A model generated the notes under the pieces. That model searched no databases. It saw only the letters and a list, made by a program, of their open reading frames with translations, and had not been told where the DNA came from. From NCBI GenBank assembly GCA_947462335.1, contig OX381710.1, positions 63,793,303 to 63,857,302 of the forward strand: 64,000 bases of DNA. The letters run 5' to 3'. This stretch comes from Harmothoe impar. Lineage: Eukaryota > Annelida > Polychaeta > Phyllodocida > Polynoidae. Position 1 is the first letter of the stretch. Each line of letters starts with the position of its first letter. Shown one piece after another: positions 12,627 through 24,468 of this stretch. A program made the translations under genes and the position numbers.

Positions 12627-12687
12627 TTCTTCCAGTATCAGCAATGCTAGACTCTCCAGGGTCTAGCATTGCCTGATTCTGGAAGAA
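12627..12687. other. 26-bp hairpin with 8-nt loop
   Basis: The arms 12,627-12,652 and 12,661-12,687 pair along about 26 positions with one mismatch and one bulged base. The loop is TCTCCAGG. The stem begins TTCTTCCAG and closes with ATGCTAGAC. It could be a microRNA-like hairpin, a recombination product or a relic of a palindromic element. The loop is short for a typical animal pre-miRNA. Confidence 0.6.
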
Positions 12688-12699
12688 AGTCCAGCAATA

Positions 12700-14060
12700 G
12701 CTATGATGGACTCTTCTGGACTCTTACAGTGCTGGAGTTTAGAGTCATGAAAGTAAGTTGGAAATTGCCTGGTATGGTAATGGTACCGCCGTCTCACTGC
12801 CACAGTTCCCCCCAAGTCTATTCCCACAGGGAGAAGATATCCCATTGTCACTGACCACGGTTACATAAAACTTTAAACATCCCATCGAAATTTGGATGAA
12901 GCTATACACAAAACATATGAGACTGGCCTGCCCCAACATATAATGAGTTCTTTTCTTTGAGGTAATCGTTGGGTAGCTTCTACCACAAATGTAATATATG
13001 TTATCGACACAGTCTTCTGCTCGTAGACCAAAACCTCGAAGCATTCCTTTCAACAAAATGTTCCGAGGGGCAACCACACAATCCCATTTTCTTCCCACAT
13101 CTCTCAATCGTGTCACAAAGGCCACCACTGCTCAGAGAAGAAAATGAAATTATAGATCAGTGGCCATGGCTTGACCTGAATCAATTTTTCCTATATTGGT
13201 TTCAGAGCGGTCTGGCTCCAACATAGGAAACATAATTTCAAAGGGCGTTCAACCAAATCCCCATTTATACCTCGTTCAATCAGGTTTATGGGGTTGGTTG
13301 GACATGGATTACGCCAGCCTTATGACTTTCTATTGATATTCCTTGATGCCTGACGTTGGCTGGGGTCATAATGGTCAAGGGAACTGAGATAGTTCAGAAA
13401 TCACTTTATAGAACTGGACAGTGCTGTAGTAGGAAGCAACCTCCGATAGGGATTTCAGATACCTTCCAATACCAACTGAGCGGTCGTTCTGCAAAAAATG
13501 TAATCAAACGTTATCAGAATAGCTAGTGCATTGTCATAGAATAAACATGTATATACAGCACTTTGATGTTTCTTAGCCCTATTGAGAAGAGAACACACTA
13601 CGCCTTCAATTATATGTCCTCCTAGACCCAACACCTCTTGGATTTCTAGGCATACAAAGTGGAAAAATGTCATTTGTATACAGACTGGCTGAGTTACATT
13701 TGCAATATCCTCACATCAGTGTATAGTCATGAATTTATGAACATATATATATATATACACATATGTGTCCATAGCTGTCCAAAATAATAAGAGATTATAA
13801 CCCATAGGTGGGTCTGGCTAAGGATCTCCGCTTGCATAGCAATGTAATGAGATGATAACCACAGAACCTTATCTCGTTAACCTTGTGTACTGCTAATATC
13901 CCTGGATGACTAGCCACTCAGATATGCAAATTAGATAACCCGTTTATAATGATTGTCCTCTTTGATCTGTTTGATTGTCCTCGTTTTCCTAACCATGGCT
14001 GGCGGGCAGGATGAGGACCGCTCAGATGGATCGGTAATAAACTACTTATTGATGTTAGCT
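12700..14060. other. Gene-free DNA
   Basis: No gene is supported. A minus-strand frame of 127 codons (12,745-13,128) lacks an ATG start and any recognisable feature. Confidence 0.45.
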
Positions 14061-14067
14061 TTCCAAG

Positions 14068-14496
14068 ACAGCTGCTCACAGGGCAGTTCACATGGCAGCG
14101 CACAGGGGAGAGCACAGGGCAGCACACACAACAGCACACACAGTAGAACACATTAAACACACAGCAGCTCACACAGCAGCTCACACAGCAGCACACATGC
14201 ACAGCAGCACACAGTGGCACATAAAAGCCCAGACAGCAGCGCACAGAGAACTCACAGAACAGCTCACAGTGCAGTACACAGAACAGCTGACAAAGCAGAA
14301 CACATAAAACACACCGCAGCTCACACAGCAGCACATGCAGCAGAACATATAAAAACACACCGCAGCTCACACAGCAGCACATACAACAGCACACACAGCA
14401 GCACATAAAAGCACACACAGCAGCGCACAGAGCAACTCACAGAGCAGCTCACAGAGCAGCTCGCAGTGCAGTACACAGTGCAGTACACAGAGCTGA
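14068..14496. repeat. CAGCACACA-type minisatellite
   Basis: Imperfect tandem repetition of CACAGCAGCTCA/CACAGCAGCACA units over about 430 bp, with several ACATAAAA interruptions. The repetition opens long cysteine-rich or His/Thr-rich frames on both strands, which are by-products of the repeat. Confidence 0.9.
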
Positions 14497-14499
14497 CCT

Positions 14500-15990
14500 C
14501 TATAGTTGCACAGACACATCACAAGTACTTCAGGAGGAAACACCCAACAAAACCGTTTGTAGAAAACACGACATTATAAGTGCACAGCAGCGGTTGCAAC
14601 ACAGCTCTATCAAAAGCTTCCACATCACACCGATGTGGGTTTCACTGCAATCTAGTTTTTCGAATGTCCCCTACACGGACTGGTCAGCTGGCTCTGTGGT
14701 GTGGTTGATCTACCCGCAGACTGACCACAACCCTCAGCCCTCCTTCACCACCACAGCACAACAGTTATATTCTGCCTCCATGCTGTTGGCGACATTAACA
14801 AACATGGTGTCTTACAAAAGGTATTATCATGGGCTCCTGGACCCAGGACCCATAAAAATGGAACCGATTGTAGCACTATTTGGTATCTATTTACAATGAA
14901 TAAGGCCTCTTATGTCCTAGCTTTCTTGAGCTAAAGGATGTCCCGACGACACACGACATAGTGCACTGTTATACATTGGTGAACTGCTTGGTTTGTAATT
15001 CAGCATTGCAGAAGTAAATCTGATTTACTAAAAAAGCCCCAAATGGCCCAAGCATTTCTACAATAGGGTCGGCTCTGTTTTGCTAGATAGGGTTTGGTTA
15101 CCTGAACACGCCAAATATGTATTTTCTCTTTTTTTAATTTTTAGACTTAATACATTAATATTGCAATGATCTAAAATGTTCACGTGTAGCAATTGGTTAT
15201 TTGCCGTTTACCAAATCCTGAGAAATTTATTATAGTACTATCCTACCCCATGCCCTTACCAACCCCTGTCCTGCCCTTTGCTTGCTGCCCACTGGATAAC
15301 ACTTGATGTTTAGGGCTTTAATGTGCTATGTCCTTTGTTGACATGATGCATTAAAGCAGCCATGGAGAGTAGGGGTGCTATGATTCAATACGTCTTTTGA
15401 AGAGCTGAAATGAGTGCAGTACTGGGAAGATAGCGATGCATTTGGGACAAGAAAAGGACAGAGCTCATTAAGACGCATTGTGGAGCATAAGGGTTAAGAC
15501 AGAAAGACAACTTTGATCCCGAGGTGAGCCGGCAGGGTGAAGGGGCAGTGTGTGCAGGACACAGTATATGATCACAAAGCCAGATCAGGAGCTGAGATAT
15601 CATCTGAGGGTCTAGATGGTCATTGGTTACTCTCTGAATTGTGGGTGGGAAACTCAAAAGTATAGTGGCAGAGGACGGATACATAGATGGGAAACCTTCT
15701 TGTTGTTTTGTCAACCTTGCTTCACAGTTCATTATTACCCATCTATCGCAAGAAGCTACAAATTAAAAGGGGGAAAAAGGGAGGAGTCGGAAAGCAAATA
15801 GACGTGTGCACTAAAAATGTAATTATCAGCTTTTCCAAATATGTGCAGCCTTGGCAAAAATTATTGTTTGTCAAATGAGGGAAGTTCCGTAAGATACAGG
15901 CCTGTACCACGCAAGACGATAGCTGGAGTGGAATGGATTTCACCTTAGGGCATTTCTCTAATGATGTCTGGTTCATAGGACCAAGGATTC
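14500..15990. other. Gene-free DNA with fragment of a Harbinger-like MITE
   Basis: About 15,046-15,112 is a reverse-oriented fragment of the element at 3338 (GGTTACCTGAACACGCC and TAGGGTCGGCTCTGTTTTGC). About 15,310-15,360 resembles the piggyBac-like MITE family (TTTAATGTGCTATG, GATGCATTAAAG). Nothing else stands out. Confidence 0.5.
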
Positions 15991-16019
15991 CTCAAGTCAA
16001 CAGTCAATCCTGCTCTTTT

Positions 16020-16760
16020 TTTTAATTGACGCTAACGTCAAGTCTATGTTTAAGATAAATCGGCGACAGCCAGAGATGGATATTGGCTCATGCTAAAAGA
16101 TCATTTCAAATGATCCATTACCTGCATGCTATTCTTGGATTTCACCATGGATATACCTGCAAGAAAACAGACCCAGTTACTAGGTGATATTCTCTCTAAG
16201 TCTCTTGAAAAGGCATATATGTATGCTGCAGTGCCCCTGATAAACATACTACTCAAGGTTATAGGGTTAAAGTTAAGAAAGCAGCAGACTTTTAAGGCTG
16301 GGGGATTTGGGCATCAATCTCCACCCCATCACCAGCTGACAAGCTCCATCCCAGCACGCTGGCCGCTCTCCAGCCAAGCTGATGCTCATTCTGTTTTCTG
16401 GGAAAAATCGCCCGAAGATGGTGACAGGAATATGGAGAAAAGATGAATGATGGTCCATAAAAAATTCTCAAGATTTCAGAATGGTAATTTTCTTTCCTGG
16501 TGTAAGGGATCTACGATAGAAAATGTCTGACCGAGAAGTACTTTGTCCAGCCCTAAAGTATTAACGCAAACACCAAGGCCAAATACCCGCTCCACAATTG
16601 ATGAGGATTGCTAACTTTTTGTCTGAATAAAAAAGGAGATCAGCGCTCTAAAAACTTATCAGCTGTGCCAATTCCTAGCGGGACCAGATTTATCTGTGCA
16701 GGTAATTCTCAGGGTGTTTCTGCAATCAGCATTGTTCAACATGACCAACGCTGCAATCTA
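16020..16760. promoter_or_regulatory. Candidate conserved non-coding region
   Basis: Non-repetitive, even-composition sequence, most suggestive at 16,020-16,145 (ATTTCAAATGATCCATTACC) and 16,560-16,760 (ATCAGCTGTGCCAATTCC, GTGCAGGTAATTCTCAGG). It contains homeodomain-type and E-box cores and no transposon ends. The call rests on texture only. Confidence 0.25.
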
Positions 16761-16769
16761 TAGAAGTGT

Positions 16770-17280
16770 AACGAGTCAACTACAACACCACTGCTGTGGG
16801 AATTGTATCGGAATGAGTTTATTCTAATCAACTTGCACACCGTATAGGGTAGATTCACATTGAGTCGCACACATACCCTGAGACGGACAGCGAAATTTAA
16901 GGTTATTTATATACACTACTACTTCAAGTGTTTGTTTATCGGAGAGACTTTACTATCATTCACGAATTTAGGGCTCAAAATGCTTGAATAGCCACAAAAC
17001 CAAGGTCTCAATGTATGTGTCCGTCCTGAGGTGAATTTACCCTACGGGCAAGACGGTGCTCTGCATGACATATCATTTTGATGGTATTAACATGTCATTA
17101 GTGGAACGAGAGGTAGTTATTAGTACTTCACTTAGTGCCACTTCACACATGCCCGTTCTATAAACCTGTGCTTGTTCTGAACACCCGTCAAAATCCACGA
17201 ATACCACATTTGCATCATATAAGATATGGTATAAGTCAGTCTGACCTAAGAAACTTGTCCTCCTGTGTTCTATATTGAAA
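16770..17280. other. Gene-free DNA
   Basis: Nothing recognised. Confidence 0.45.
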
Positions 17281-17850
17281 TTAATATTCATGAGGTACTA
17301 AAGGCCCCTGGAGGTCACTGACACCCATGGAGGCCACTTGGGGTCCTGTATCTGGAGGCCCCTGATACCAACGGAGGCCTCTTGGGGTCATGGGGCTACT
17401 GGAGCCTCCTTGGTCTGGAGGCCCCTGGAGCTTGTGGAGGCCCATGGAAGTCATAGGTCCCTGGGGGCCCGGAATCATTGTAGTCATGGAAGCCCCTGGA
17501 TGTCCTGGAGGACCCTGGAGATCGGGTAGGCCCCTGCATGTCATGGGGTCCTGGAGGTTTTTGAAGCCTCTGCAGGTCCTGGATGTCATGGAGTCCCGAA
17601 GGCTCTTGAAGCCTCTGGAGGCCCTTTGAGGCCTCTGGAGGCCCTGGAGGCCCCTGGATGTCATGGAGTCCTGGCGGTCCCGGTGGTCCTGGAGGCCCCT
17701 AAATGGCCCTGGAGGTCCCTGGATGTCATGGAGTCCTGGCGGTCCCGGTGGTCCTGGAGGCCCCTAAATGGCCCTGGAGGTCCCTGGATGTCATGGCGTC
17801 CTGGCGGTCCTGGAGGCCCCTAAATGGCCCTGGAGGCCCCTGGGGATCCT
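17281..17850. repeat. CCTGGAGGC minisatellite
   Basis: A GC-rich tandem array built from a 9-bp module (CCTGGAGGC and variants) organised into larger units. The phrase CCTAAATGGCCCTGGAGG recurs near 17,698, 17,763 and 17,819, spacings of about 65 and 56 bp that differ by one 9-bp module. The repetition gives Gly/Pro-rich frames that superficially look like collagen. Confidence 0.9.
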
Positions 17851-17859
17851 GTAAGGATG

Positions 17860-18670
17860 GCGGCGTATGCAGAGTGAGGCATTACAGCATTATAGGGTGG
17901 CAATAAGAACTGATGTCAATCTGCAGTATGCTTGGAGCCATGGACGATGAGTTATGGTGTCATATAATGTGGTCAAATCATGTCGTGGCTCATGTAACGA
18001 CCTATCACGACCCGCCCCCAGCAAGGTGCACTTGTATGGGATACATGTGGATCTACATGTCTTCTCTATGTGATATGTACTGAGGAAATGGACCTTAGTG
18101 TAGCCTGCAGAAAGGTTCGTAGATCCTGTTATACATTATTTCAAAGTGTGTGTCCTTATATATTATGTATTTAAGGGAATGTCCAAGTGGCAGATTAATG
18201 CAACATTGATTTTGGTAAATCAATCAAGTAAGTGGTACAGCGGTTTGCATGCACATAGCATAATATACCATAAAACGTGGCCCAATAATGATAATTATAT
18301 CAGAAGCATACATGTATCGGTATGCGTATATTAGCCATGCAATTGACCTCATCATCCATAGCTATAGAAACTAGGAGACTTTAGTAGAAAAGAAACCCAC
18401 TAAAAGACCCGTCAATGCAATAAGCTGCTAACGTCGCATACGGATAAACTCCTGAAATGTCTGTGAAAGCTGGGGCTGTATCCCCCTCTCTACTGCATAT
18501 AGGTAGGCTCTTAAATAAAACGCCGAATATAAAGCCGGGCTCCCCTCCTATATTGGTTCCGTGTCTGTATAATAACCACTATCCAAGTCTCCCTTTGTAA
18601 GCAGGGCCCATAACATGGCCATACGTTACGTTTACTGTCACGTGTTACGCCTATTGCCACATACGTAGAG
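17860..18670. other. Gene-free DNA
   Basis: No gene or clear repeat recognised. Confidence 0.45.
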
Positions 18671-18675
18671 CTTAA

Positions 18676-18913
18676 CCCTGTCAGGGCCGCATAGTGCTTT
18701 AATGTGCCATGTTATTTGTAGTTTACCGTTATGATGCATGGATACAGCTCTAGTAAATCTATTCATCACCGCTGCATTCATGCATCATACCTTAAGGAGT
18801 GTATCAACCCTGTACGTTGAACGCATCCCTGATGAGTTTACCCCCAGAGCTGCATTACTGCATCATGACGGCAAAGGAGTAGCACAATAAAGCGTGATGC
18901 GGCCCTTAAAGGG
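18676..18913. mobile_element. piggyBac-like MITE
   Basis: Starts CCCTGTCAGGGCCGCATAGTG after TTAA (18,672-18,675) and ends GCGGCCCTTAAAGGG before TTGA, a decayed TTAA. TTAA duplication with CCC...GGG ends is the hallmark of piggyBac elements. The interior carries the family phrase GATGCATGAATGCAG-like sequence in both orientations. About 238 bp, non-coding. Confidence 0.7.
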
Positions 18914-18919
18914 TTGATA

Positions 18920-19565
18920 ATCTGCCGCTCCGCCTGCTACAATGGCCCATTTGGCGGACTGTGCGCCGGGGGGAGGGGCAGGAGGAGTGGAGCTGGGCAA
19001 CCTCTTGCCGGGGACTCCCTTGGAATAAGTGGAGTGTGTTCAACTAGGTGGTTAGTCGTTGAAATACATATTCAAGTTGTGTCTATAGAGTTCTACATAT
19101 ATATACGTTAAACAAAAAATAATACTGTGAATAATTTTCTCTTTTTTCCATTTCAACTTTCTTCTAAATCTTTGCAAGGTTTACACACTTGCAAGGTTTA
19201 GTATAGCTAAATGCTGCTTACCAATCACGGATAAGCTAAATATTCTGTTTTCGTATTAATCGCTATGGTTAAAGGGATACCTGGGATAAGAAATGCTTGA
19301 GTACCCATCCTTGCTCCCTTCAGACTGCTGGTGGAGGTCCTGTAACCTGTGGGACTTTGAGACTAGAGGGATCCACACGCCAAGGCAAGCTTGACCTCAA
19401 CTTTGGGCAGTCCAAGCTTCATCGCTCGTATTTGAGGGACCATAACGGCATGACCGCTTCATATTCCCCATCCGCTGGACGGGGGGGGGGGGGTTCATAC
19501 GCTACTAGCTGCCTATATTTATGATATATCACCCAGTGTGCCGGAACATCTTGAGTGAAAAAGTC
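18920..19565. other. Gene-free DNA
   Basis: GC-rich patch at 18,930-19,020 with few CpG, then AT-rich sequence and a G-run near 19,480-19,492. No gene seen. Confidence 0.45.
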
Positions 19566-19569
19566 TGTT

Positions 19570-19800
19570 GGCGATCACCATCAGCTTGAATTTGGATTTT
19601 GCAGAGTTTGGCCTTTGGGCAATCTCTGCTGGTAGGTTGGAACCAGTGAACAGGAACTAGAATGTATGATGGGAGCTCTTTCATCATACTTTCTGGTTCC
19701 AGTTCCAGTTTCTGTGCGCTGCTTCTATGCTAATCAGAGGAACTGCCTAAACCCAGAAAAACTCAATTTCAAGGTCATAGTGATGTTTCCAAGTGCAATT
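19570..19800. mobile_element. Diverged copy of the palindromic MITE at 11,114
   Basis: Recognised from TTGGGCAATCTCTGCTGGTAG, GGAACCAGTGAACAGGAAC and the inverted TTTCAAGGTCATAG side. The arms have drifted much more than in the 11,114 copy. Confidence 0.6.
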
Positions 19801-19902
19801 CTGTGTCAGAATGGCGTGTGGGACAATTGTAGAAGTCTAGGTGCCAGCGATGACACTTTGGTTCCCCGATTTCAAGATGGTATATGTATGAGCTTGCTAG
19901 TG

Positions 19903-22900
19903 CTACACAGAAAATCTAGTCCTTAGTCTCAAGTGGCTATCCCAGGTTAGTCATAGGCCCATTGGTCAGGCATTACAACATATGACTACGGTAGTGCCTT
20001 ATTCAAAAGCACTTAGCCTAAAACTTATTGAAATGGAGAAGACTAAGGTGAATTGGTCAGTACTGACTAACTTGACAAACCGGTCGGTCGTATAGGGATC
20101 CAATAAATGACTAACTTGGCTAGGCTGTAGTGACTGTGAGATTGGCCATCGTAGGGAGCCAAAGAATATCAATGTACCAAGGTAGTGCAACAGGCGGCGT
20201 CCCCTGCAGTACACATAGTGGACTCGTCCATCAACACGTGGTGCCGTGACCAATGGCGGTAAGGAGAGGTTAGCGACCAATCACCGCCCCTGTTTATGGT
20301 TACATATATGTTACAACCCCGCCCTGAGACAAATCACCTGATTTTCTACAAGACCATGTTTACTGCCCCTAGTGTGGCGCTTATTACACAGGAGGCTACA
20401 GGCCCCGGCAAGGCAACGCTCCGGGTGTGAAGGCAGCTAGCCCTTTAAGGCCAGCAAAGTGCTTAATATCATTTGTCATCGTCATACATGAATGCAGACG
20501 TAGCGAGTAACTCGCCAGTGATGCATTCAAGGGTTACATCGATGCATTATGTTGACCCTATATGGGTTGGTTACACTCTAGATGAGCCAGCGCTGAGTTG
20601 GTGCATCATGATGACAAATGAACATGAGCTGTTGAGGCATATTATACAGTTCTAAATGGAAACGTCATAGAAATAGCTATGTCTGTTGTCTGTATTGGCT
20701 AGATGTTTTGCGCTCTATCCAAAGGTGAAGGTCATATAAGACTAATATAGGCTTGCTCTTACACATGTAATTACATAAATTAATGTTATTTCATTTCTTA
20801 CACCATTGTGCAAATGTCAGTCACGGGGGGATAAGAAAATGATACTTAAAAGAAAGGATTGGCGCAAATTTGACAAGCAATCACTTTCCCCCACCTTGCT
20901 ATCCTCCTTTGTAATAATCAGCAGGTTATGGGCAGTAAACACCGTCCAATAATGTGATTTGCCGCCAGCCCTTGTGATCTGAAGCAAGTAGAACTGATGG
21001 TTGTGGGCATGAGGACGGGAAGGGCACATATAAGCAAGGCTACCCTTTGCCGGCCGCATAGTGCTTTAATGTATTACACCCTTTATCTTCATGGTGAACG
21101 AATACAGCAATGGCGAGTAAATTGTCAGGGCTGCATTCAGGTAGCCCGCCCACCCTTGACATGTACCTGAACATTCGGCATTATGAATGAATGCAGCACT
21201 GGAGAGTTACTCACCTCTGCTGCATTCATGCATTAAATCAGTATACTGGCCTTGAAGGGTTAAGAAAGATGGGGCCAAGAAGGATCTAGAAGCCTGTAGA
21301 AGGAGTCGGCCTTAGAGAAGGCGTAGATAAAGCCGGAGAATTAGAAACGATGATGGCTGGCCATTCTTCTCCATCAAGTGGCGTGTACAAGAAACCCCAA
21401 AGTCACATATGGTATTCATGGAACTCGTGCTGCCTCGGCAAGGTGGGGGCTCACTTTGGGAGGGGGGGGGTTATAGGGGTGTAGTACGTTGGTCGCAGTG
21501 CTCTGGTGTTAAAACCAGTTGTATCTTGGTGCACCATATTAGCACAATAGAATAAGATATCCACTGAAATCTTCTTCAAGCAAAAGATGGTTGGTATCTT
21601 TTCCATCAAGATTCATTGCATTCTTAGGATCATGTTCTCTGGAAGCCATTATATCTACGTTGGACACTGGTGGAGAAAGGTCTCAAGATTAGCAGTAGTG
21701 TACTTGTGCTCTATTACAATGTAGTACAGCTTTAGCCTGACTGGGATTAAAATAATGCTTCCATGGTCTGTGGTTGGACCATATCTCACTTATAGTATAC
21801 GGGTGATTGTTTCCTTTAAATGTAGCATCAATATTACTGCAAATCACTACACAATCTAATATTCTGAGCAGTTTGGCAATGTAATTAGATCTTTTATGGA
21901 TAACTAACATAGCCGTGCCGCATTGGGTCCCTAGAATTAGGTTCCCTGCACTGATATTCTTTGGCTCCCTATACGACCAATCTCTCAATCATTGGTGCCT
22001 AACCAAGTTGGTCATTTTTAGCTCCCTAGAGTTTGCACTAAGGCGGTTCCATGAAAATCTGAAAAATATGAATTTTGCAAAGGGAAGATTGACGGTTCGT
22101 AATCATCTTGGAGCTATTGAGGGGGGAAATTTGTTGGAGATTGCTGGATAAGGATCACCGACTGTTTGACCTCTCCTACCGTATGGGAGATTGCTGGATA
22201 AAAGAATCACCTATAGGTATGGTAAAGAAGTGAACATGATTTTTGGTGCCGCCTGGTGTTACCTTGGGAGATATATACCTTGGTTATTATACATCTACCA
22301 CTCCTGCTGGAGTTAAAAATCAAATGATAAACTGTGGATGCCTGTCATGCTAATTGTAAACTGTTTGGAGGGTGACTCACTAATTTGCTGACAAATGTGA
22401 AGCTAGTATATGTCCGGCGCTCTGATATGTGATGTTGTCCAAATGCCATGATGATGTCCGGGTTCTCTCATCCTACACTTTACATATATACGACAAGATA
22501 TGATTGTTTACAATCTGAACATGACATGATTGATGGACTATTTGTATAAATTTTGTAGCTAAAACTTGCTAAAATGCAACCTGATATAGGTTCATTTCTG
22601 AATGGTGATATGGGTGTATCAACCCTGTTATCGACAGCCGTATTGCTCTATTTTGGACTCCTCTGTATATTATCACATCTTTTTTCGTCTCAAACTGGCT
22701 TGTGTATCTTTCGTTATTGTCTAGTCCAGCCATGTATGTCTCTGTAAATGCCGTCCTGTCCGTGTACTTTTTCATCTGTTCATCATTTCGTTAACTCATA
22801 TCCATAGATTATATTGTCTTTACACATGTGCAACTGATGACCTAGATATTGTATGATATTTTTGATTATCATTGTGCTTCAACTATCCACTTTTCTGTAT

Positions 22901-23173
22901 ATTGTGAGAGGCTCAATAAATCGACACTCAAAACGTTAAAAAAATATGACCAACCTATGTTAGATAACTATTGTCTGGTTGGTCAATACTGACCAACTCA
23001 TCTTTGTCTTCTCATTTTCAATGAGTTTCAGTCCTTTTGAGTAAGGCGTTAGTCATGTTTGTTTTGCCTCAGTCATTTTGAGTAGCCCTTGGTCATGCCT
23101 GACCAATGTGCCTATGGCTAATCTGGGATAGCCACTTCAGACTAAGGGCCGGGCATTTAGATTTTCTGTGTAG
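19903..23173. mobile_element. 3.3-kb inverted-repeat element with nested insertions
   Basis: The two ends are mutually inverted: CTACACAGAAAATCTA (19,903-19,918) and TAGATTTTCTGTGTAG (23,158-23,173). Similarity continues inward for about 150-200 bp through GTGGCTATCCCAG, CATTGGTCAGGCAT and TTGGTCAGTACTGAC. The interior has no transposase that I can see. At least one piggyBac-like MITE is nested inside (21,043-21,259), and a shorter relative may lie at about 20,443-20,533. A partial copy of the same end occurs at 33,527-33,860. No target duplication was identified. Confidence 0.65.
21043..21259. mobile_element. piggyBac-like MITE nested in the 3.3-kb element
   Basis: Begins CCCTTTGCCGGCCGCATAG and ends GGCCTTGAAGGG before TTAA (21,260-21,263). 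The left target site has decayed to GCTA. The interior shares AGTGCTTTAATGTATTACAC and the inverted CTGCATTCATGCATTAAATC with other family members. Confidence 0.65.
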
Positions 23174-23179
23174 GGGACA

Positions 23180-23540
23180 GAATGGCGCGCTGTGCAGCGT
23201 TTACCATGTACACCCGTGCCGTACTGGGGGTGTGAGGAGGAGGGATGGGTGCTGGCTGTAGGAGGGATGAGGTACAACTGGTGGAGCCTCACCCGCCGCC
23301 GCACCCTGACGTCCAAACCCTCCTGTATAAGCACCCAGCGCCGCCACGCCACCTGGCGGCAGCCCAGGCCGCATGCGCACAGCGATTAGAATGCACCACT
23401 TCCGGCGGAAGTAATGATGACTCCATCAGCGCCGATAACTGTATTATCGACACCAGGGGGCGGGAGCGATCAGAGGTCAGGGGCGACAACTAGCGGCGGA
23501 TGCCGGTACTACTACTATACCCGCCCCCTCCTCCCGCCTC
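23180..23540. promoter_or_regulatory. CpG-rich promoter-like island
   Basis: A short CpG-rich block between two transposons. It holds an NRF1-like GCATGCGCA near 23,370, back-to-back ETS sites CACTTCCGGCGGAAGT near 23,396-23,411, and two CTCF-like sequences: CCACCTGGCGGCAG near 23,349 and CACCAGGGGGCGGGAGC near 23,451. ETS plus NRF1 in CpG-rich DNA is typical of vertebrate housekeeping promoters, often bidirectional. I found no first exon that I can defend on either strand, so the transcript, if any, is unknown. Confidence 0.5.
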
Positions 23541-23609
23541 GATCTACACTGCTGCCCGAGGGTGGCTTTATGCAGACACATCATCTATAACTGCCGCAGT
23601 TAGCATTAA

Positions 23610-23794
23610 CCCTTTACGGCCTGCGGAGTGCGTTAATGCATCATGCCCTTTGTCGTCATGATGCATGAATGCAGTCCTGGCGAGTGAGTACCCAGACATT
23701 GAGTACCGCTTTGATGCAGCTCTGGTGGGTAGCATTCATTCATCATAACTACAATAGGTATAATGCATTAAATCACTACGCGGCCTCTGAAGGG
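23610..23794. mobile_element. piggyBac-like MITE with intact TTAA sites
   Basis: A 185-bp element exactly flanked by TTAA (23,606-23,609 and 23,795-23,798). The ends are CCCTTTACGGCCTGCGGAGTG and the complement of CCCTTCAGAGGCCGCGTAGTG, each followed by TTAATGCAT. It is the best-preserved member of a family with copies at 18,676 and 21,043. Confidence 0.85.
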
Positions 23795-23799
23795 TTAAG

Positions 23800-24466
23800 T
23801 GGGTGAAGGGGGCAGTGGATGGGAGAGGGGGATAGAGTAGGAGATGTAAGAGGGGGGAGCAGAAAATTGGCAGCCTGAGATATTGCCTCAGTCGGAGCAG
23901 GGTGATTCGCACCAAATCAAGTCCATCGGAGAGGAATAAAATCGGCAGCTAAACGAGGATGTGGTGGATACAGTGGAATGACCAGAATTGCACTGTTAAC
24001 CGTCTCGGCAAATACTTACTTAGAAATTAATCATCAGTGACAGAGATGTTGTGGGACGGGAGAGTCGGGTATACCAGTATATTGGTGATGTAGGGAATAT
24101 ATGAAAGTATCTGTGAGGAAGGGGCGGGTGCCTCTCAGAATTAGTGAGGGGATATCTCGGGGGCGGGAGGCTCTCAGTGTCAGTGATGGGGAAATGTCGA
24201 TGTTGACAGTTTGGGTGAGGAATTGCATGAATTGTCAACAACAGGAATATCTACCGCTATTGTCAATTAGAAGTGCCAGTAAGGTAATAACTTACACTAC
24301 TGTAGATGTATTGGAAGTTAACTTCCAAAGATATTTGGACTTATTGCGACTTATACTTATACCGGTAATTACTTATGATTAAATGAATTTGAAAATATGT
24401 AAACGGATATAGTAATACATGGGGTTTGAGCTTCTGTAATTTAGGTCTGAATTTAAAACCAGTAAC
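23800..24466. other. Gene-free DNA
   Basis: Purine-rich GGGAGAGGGGG stretch near 23,810-23,860, then unremarkable sequence with no gene. Confidence 0.45.
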
Positions 24467-24468
24467 TA

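Noticed and set aside
12745..13128. 127-codon minus-strand frame
   Set aside because: No ATG start, no recognisable domain, surrounding DNA looks non-coding.
13918..14418. 166-codon cysteine-rich minus-strand frame
   Set aside because: By-product of the CAGCACACA minisatellite; no independent coding features.
17281..17906. Gly/Pro-rich frames resembling collagen
   Set aside because: They follow from the CCTGGAGGC minisatellite, occur on both strands, and do not keep Gly at every third residue.
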